From the NCBI RefSeq assembly GCF_014852005.1, contig NZ_JACVAU010000001.1, forward strand, positions 1,448,001 through 1,512,000: a stretch of DNA of 64,000 bases, read 5' to 3'. Below the pieces are notes generated by a model. The model was not told the DNA's origin. It searched no databases and saw nothing but the letters and a program-made list of their open reading frames with translations. Both the position numbers and the translations under genes were made by a program. Positions 61,345 to 64,000 of this stretch are shown piece by piece; positions within the stretch are counted from its first letter, which is position 1; every line of letters starts with the position of its first letter. Origin of the DNA: Pseudoxanthomonas sp. PXM03. Its GTDB lineage: Bacteria > Pseudomonadota > Gammaproteobacteria > Xanthomonadales > Xanthomonadaceae.

Positions 61345-61584
61345 ATGAGCATTCGTTTGTCGGAAAAGGACAGTGGCCGCACGCTGGGCAGCATCTCGCA
61401 GGAAGATTTCCAGCTGCTGGTCGACCACATGGAAGAAGAGTCATCCAAGGACCAGGACTACTACGTGGAACACACCGCCATCGATGCACTGGAAAGCCTC
61501 GGTGCCAGCGCCGGGTTCGTCGCGTTGTTGCGTACGGCGGTGGGCGAGTCGGACGGCATCGATGTGGTGTGGGCTGAAGAATAG
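61345..61584 (+). CDS. Small acidic cytoplasmic protein of unknown function
   Basis: A 79-residue acidic protein (MSIRLSEKDSGRTLGSISQED...). It has no membrane segment or signal peptide. The stretch SISQEDFQLLVDHMEEES suggests a helical, partner-binding fold, and similar small proteins occur in related genomes. I cannot give a function. The start ATG 61345 has GGAAG 5-8 bases upstream. It follows the SRPBCC gene by about 35 bp. Confidence 0.7.
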   Translation: MSIRLSEKDSGRTLGSISQEDFQLLVDHMEEESSKDQDYYVEHTAIDALESLGASAGFVALLRTAVGESDGIDVVWAEE

Positions 61585-61605
61585 AGCGTACGTTTGGCCG
61601 CTCAC

Positions 61606-61977
61606 ATGCTGACCGTGACGAAGTCTCCAGTCGCAGCCGGGCCTGCAGTATTCATTGCGCTCTGCGTCGGTGCTCTTCAGATATTGGTCGGCATCCTCGT
61701 GTTGGCGTGGGCTTGGCCTCTGTTTGCGGACCCACCGTTCCTCGCGCAGGGGTTGGTCAAGGAGTACCACGACCTCCGTCAGATGCTCCCTCGCGATGAC
61801 GCGACGCTGACCATGCTGAAGGGGCTGCGCTGGAAGTTGCAGTGGCTGTTTGACCGGCAAACCGAGGGCGTGCTGGTGGGCATGGGCTTGGGCGCTTTCC
61901 TACTCGTGTGCGGGGCGGCATTGATCGGGATCGCATGCTGGCCACCCATCGCGCGGAAGCCGCGCAGTGTGGGTTGA
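61606..61977 (+). CDS. Small membrane protein of unknown function
   Basis: A 123-residue protein with two membrane helices: about 12-37 (PAVFIALCVGALQILVGILVLAWAW) and 87-110 (EGVLVGMGLGAFLLVCGAALIGIACW), joined by a soluble loop with many charges. I do not recognise a family. An in-frame TTG at 61594 is another start. It precedes the next gene by about 15 bp. Confidence 0.6.
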   Translation: MLTVTKSPVAAGPAVFIALCVGALQILVGILVLAWAWPLFADPPFLAQGLVKEYHDLRQMLPRDDATLTMLKGLRWKLQWLFDRQTEGVLVGMGLGAFLLVCGAALIGIACWPPIARKPRSVG

Positions 61978-61992
61978 GCAGGAGAACGGGAT

Positions 61993-62469
61993 TTGGAAAC
62001 AGTTCTCAGGTCGAATCGCGGGGTATCGGAATTGACGATGCGATTGACCCCGCGCGGCACCGCCGAGTGGGAATGTGCGCTGATGTTCGTGGGCGAGGAT
62101 TGGAACGGCGGCCATGGCTCCCCTTTCACGGGGACCGTGGACGGCTTCATCCTGATCACAACGGCACTTGAGGCATTGCATCGCCATCTGGAGTCCTGGC
62201 TCGGTGGCTCCTTGGATGAACTCGTTTCATCATGCCTGGACGCATCGTTCGAGCTTGCGGGACCCGGGCAGATGCTTGGTTTCCGGTTCGGGCCCATCCA
62301 AGAGGTGATCGCCGAGTGCGGCAAGCCTGTGGTCAGCATCGGGTTTTCCATCGGCGCACTATCGGGCAAGTTCCACATCGTCACCGACCCCTCGTGTCTT
62401 GCCTTGTTCGCCGAAGGCCTCGGACATGCTCTGAACGGCGACGAACACCAGCGTCGTAGGATGGGTTGA
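61993..62469 (+). CDS. Protein of unknown function
   Basis: A 158-residue soluble protein. It has a mixed alpha/beta look (MRLTPRGTAEWECALMFVGEDWNG, FILITTALEALHRHLESWLGG) and no clear motif. I do not recognise it. The TTG at 61993 is chosen as start because AGGAGAA lies 7 bases upstream; an ATG at 62038 is the alternative. Its last codons (RRRMG and the stop) are provided by the inverted repeat that starts at 62456, a sign that the repeat inserted at or recombined with the gene end. Confidence 0.6.
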   Translation: METVLRSNRGVSELTMRLTPRGTAEWECALMFVGEDWNGGHGSPFTGTVDGFILITTALEALHRHLESWLGGSLDELVSSCLDASFELAGPGQMLGFRFGPIQEVIAECGKPVVSIGFSIGALSGKFHIVTDPSCLALFAEGLGHALNGDEHQRRRMG

Positions 62470-62545
62470 GCCGAAGGCGATACCCATCGCTTGCGGAATC
62501 ATGGTTCACCATGATGGGTATCGCCTTCGGCTCAACCCATCCTAC
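62456..62545. repeat. Perfect long inverted repeat (type 'GTAGGATGGGTTGAGC')
   Basis: Perfect 33-bp arms (62456-62488 and 62513-62545; GTAGGATGGGTTGAGCCGAA.. and complement) with a 24-bp loop. It is of the widespread gammaproteobacterial GGGTTGAGC palindrome kind. It covers the end of the gene before it. Confidence 0.95.
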
Positions 62546-62559
62546 TCAGAGCGGGCTCC

Positions 62560-62918
62560 ATGCCTCGCATCATCTCCATGCAACCCGTCCGCCATCTGCC
62601 GCAGGCGATCGCGTTCTACGAGAAGCTGAGCTTCGCCGTCGAAGGCCGCCGCGACGACTGGGGCTGGGCGAGCCTGTGCTGAGGTGATTGCCGGGTGATG
62701 TTGGACCAGTCGATATCGACGTGAACCCGGATACGCCGCCCAACGCGGTGCTTCTCTACTCCGGCGACATCGACGCCTTCCATGCGCAGGCGCGTGCGAA
62801 CGGCTTGGACATCCCCGACCGGGGCACCCCGTTCTACGGCACGCGCGAGTTCCGCATCGACGATCCGGACGGCAACCGGCTGTGGATCGGGCAGGTGGGC
62901 GCGGCCGACGGCGCCTGA
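62560..62918 (+). pseudogene. Broken glyoxalase/VOC-family gene
   Basis: The frame from ATG 62560 reads MPRIISMQPVRHLPQAIAFYEKLSF.. and WGWASLC, then hits a TGA at 62680-62682. Reading on gives GDCRVMLDQSI in the same frame, a second stop, and then VNPDTPPNAVLLYSGDIDAF..DDPDGNRLWIGQ in another frame to 62918. Together the pieces make a typical VOC (glyoxalase/bleomycin-resistance) protein. So there is one in-frame stop and a short indel (about 2 extra bases near 62720). The gene is likely dead. Confidence 0.85.
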
Positions 62919-63500
62919 GCCCGGAGCGCGAGCGCGCGGAGGTGGCACGCGAGGCCCCGAAACCTGCGCGCAACCCCTCGAGGCTTGCGCGCAGGCGTGC
63001 CGATGCCACGCATGAACGCGCCACGTTCGTGCGCACGCCACCCGCACCTCGCGTGCAGGTCTCGATGCCTTGCGAAATCGCATTTCCGATCGCCGCCGCA
63101 AGGCGCCGAGGCTCGCGCGCGGGACGGTCCGGGTCGCACGCCGGGGTCGTTCGCCCCACGGGTCTCACATTTAGCCTTGTCCACGGCCTCCCGAGGCTTG
63201 GGTGCCGAGTCCCGGCGCCTGGCGCGCAAGCCTCCGGGTGTCGCGGATGAACGTTCCGGGTTCATGCGTCACGTTCGCACGCGTGCGCGCAAGCCGCCGG
63301 GCCGTGCGCGGCGGCGGGCGATGCCTGCCTGCGTGGGGGAATGGCCTGGGGTGGGCTTCGAGCGGTGAACGTCCGGATACCGGCATCGGCAAGCGGTCTC
63401 CGGCGGCCTGCCGCTGACCGCTGGCGGCACGTCCGCACGTTGCCCAAGGGAGCGGCGCCGGTTCCTGTCCGGTGGCCGGCATTCCTCTCACCCTGGGAAC
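62919..63500. repeat. Repeat-rich stretch without a credible gene
   Basis: About 580 bp full of GCGCGCAAG/CGAGGCTTG-type short repeats and weak palindromes, e.g. ATGAACGTTCCGGGTTCATG near 63247-63266 and CATGAACGCGCCACGTTCGTG near 63012-63032. Open frames exist on both strands but encode only Arg/Ala-rich low-complexity sequence. It lies between a dead gene and the tail-tube gene. Confidence 0.5.
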
Positions 63501-63507
63501 CCCCGCC

Positions 63508-63951
63508 ATGCCCAACGTACGTGATCGCCCCTATCCCGGAATGAACTTCCTCGTCGACCTCGGCACCGGTGACGACGGTCCCGGCAGTGGCGTGGCCGAG
63601 GTGGTGTTCCCCGATGCGCGGCTGCAGCTCAACGAGTACCGCAGCGGGAACGACAAGACCGGCGAATCGATGAAGCTGTCCACGCTGACGCGCTACGACG
63701 ATCTCGTGCTGCGTCGTGGCGTGACCGGTTCGTTGTCGTGGTATCAGTGGTGGGACGAAGCGCGCAACGGCGGCGACGCGCGGCGCGATATCAGCGTGAC
63801 GCTGCTGGACGAGCAGGGCAACCCGGTGCTGCGCTGGCGCTTCCTGCGTGCGCGCCCTGCGGCCTACCGTACCTCGCCGATGGATGCGACCGTGGCGGAT
63901 ACGTTGTTCGAGACGCTGGAGATCGCGTTCGACCGCTTCGAGATGGAGTAG
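63508..63951 (+). CDS. Phage tail tube (gp19-like) / contractile injection system tube protein
   Basis: The 147-residue protein (MPNVRDRPYPGMNFLVDLGTGDDG...) matches the T4 gp19-like tube family used in phage tails and extracellular contractile injection systems. Features are GMNFLVDLGTG, GVAEVVFPDARLQLNEYRSGND, LVLRRGVTGSLSWYQWWDEARNG and WRFLRARPAAYRTSPMDA, and a FERFEIE-like end (FDRFEME). These polymerise as rings around the tube lumen. No other tail gene is to its left, and the gene to its right is on the other strand, so here it looks like an orphan or the edge of a cluster outside the window. Confidence 0.82.
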   Translation: MPNVRDRPYPGMNFLVDLGTGDDGPGSGVAEVVFPDARLQLNEYRSGNDKTGESMKLSTLTRYDDLVLRRGVTGSLSWYQWWDEARNGGDARRDISVTLLDEQGNPVLRWRFLRARPAAYRTSPMDATVADTLFETLEIAFDRFEME

Positions 63952-63954
63952 CGG

Positions 63955-64000
63955 TCAGTCCGTCGTATCGCGTGGAGGCTCGCGCAGGTATTCCAGCACG
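63955..64000 (-). CDS. C-terminal end of a gene cut by the window edge
   Basis: On the minus strand the last codons read ..VLEYLREPPRDTTD followed by TGA at 63955-63957. This would be a gene converging on the tube gene with three bases between stops. Only 14 codons are visible, so the product cannot be named. Confidence 0.4.
   Translation of the reverse strand, partial: VLEYLREPPRDTTD

Noticed and set aside
62834-63265. A 143-codon minus-strand frame in the repeat tract
   Set aside because: The product is Arg/Ala-rich low complexity, it overlaps the broken glyoxalase gene, and there is no ribosome site.

Overview
The window is high-GC gammaproteobacterial chromosome, most like the family Xanthomonadaceae (a Pseudoxanthomonas, Stenotrophomonas or Xanthomonas relative). 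The clues are many TonB-dependent receptors, a LacI/alpha-glucosidase/MFS/receptor module for maltose-type sugars, paired inverted repeats of the 'GTAGGAGCGACGT..GTCGCGACC' kind between genes, and Xanthomonas-like gene content. There is no rRNA, so the genus is inferred. Almost all of the window is ordinary chromosome, densely packed with short operons on both strands.

Layout. 1-10.6 kb: the end of a fatty acid desaturase, an ABC exporter, a YigZ-type protein, an ECF sigma factor with an anti-sigma-like partner, a GAF-GAF-GGDEF-EAL c-di-GMP protein, and a vWA lipoprotein. 10.6-21.2 kb: an RraB-like protein, xseA, a probable metal-related trio (BNR/sialidase-like lipoprotein, DUF2946 protein, TonB-dependent receptor), a RegB/RegA-type redox two-component system, ispG and a PAP2 phosphatase. 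21.3-34.2 kb: a pectinacetylesterase-family enzyme, a DedA-rhodanese fusion, an FHA-GGDEF protein divergent from a TPR Ser/Thr kinase, a DMT transporter, pyrD-murB, an ALDH7-type dehydrogenase and tRNA-Arg(CCT). 34.4-39.5 kb: a complete thrABC operon behind a leader peptide containing ITTTITT.

39.7-43.9 kb: two L,D-transpeptidase genes, then a reactive-sulfur locus with an MBL hydrolase divergent from a BigR-like ArsR repressor, a membrane rhodanese and an OsmC protein, all around one AT-rich palindrome. 44.0-54.4 kb: the sugar module of LacI repressor, periplasmic GH13 amylase, MFS sugar transporter, GH13 alpha-glucosidase, esterase and TonB-dependent receptor. A shared operator-like site, TGNATACGTATNCA, lies upstream of the transporter/glucosidase divergon and of the receptor.

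54.5-56.7 kb is the one clearly foreign-looking stretch. It is about 2.2 kb with visibly lower GC, bounded by tRNA-Ala(CGC) and a 35-bp displaced copy of part of that tRNA. It carries a HEPN-like protein (R-x4-H motif) and a two-helix membrane protein but no integrase, and is the best candidate for an undescribed system, possibly defence. 56.7-64 kb: RNase D, an operon with a formylglycine-generating-enzyme-like lipoprotein, an M48 peptidase and an SRPBCC protein, several small unknown genes, a broken glyoxalase gene, a repeat-rich non-coding stretch and an orphan gp19-like phage-tail/injection-system tube protein.
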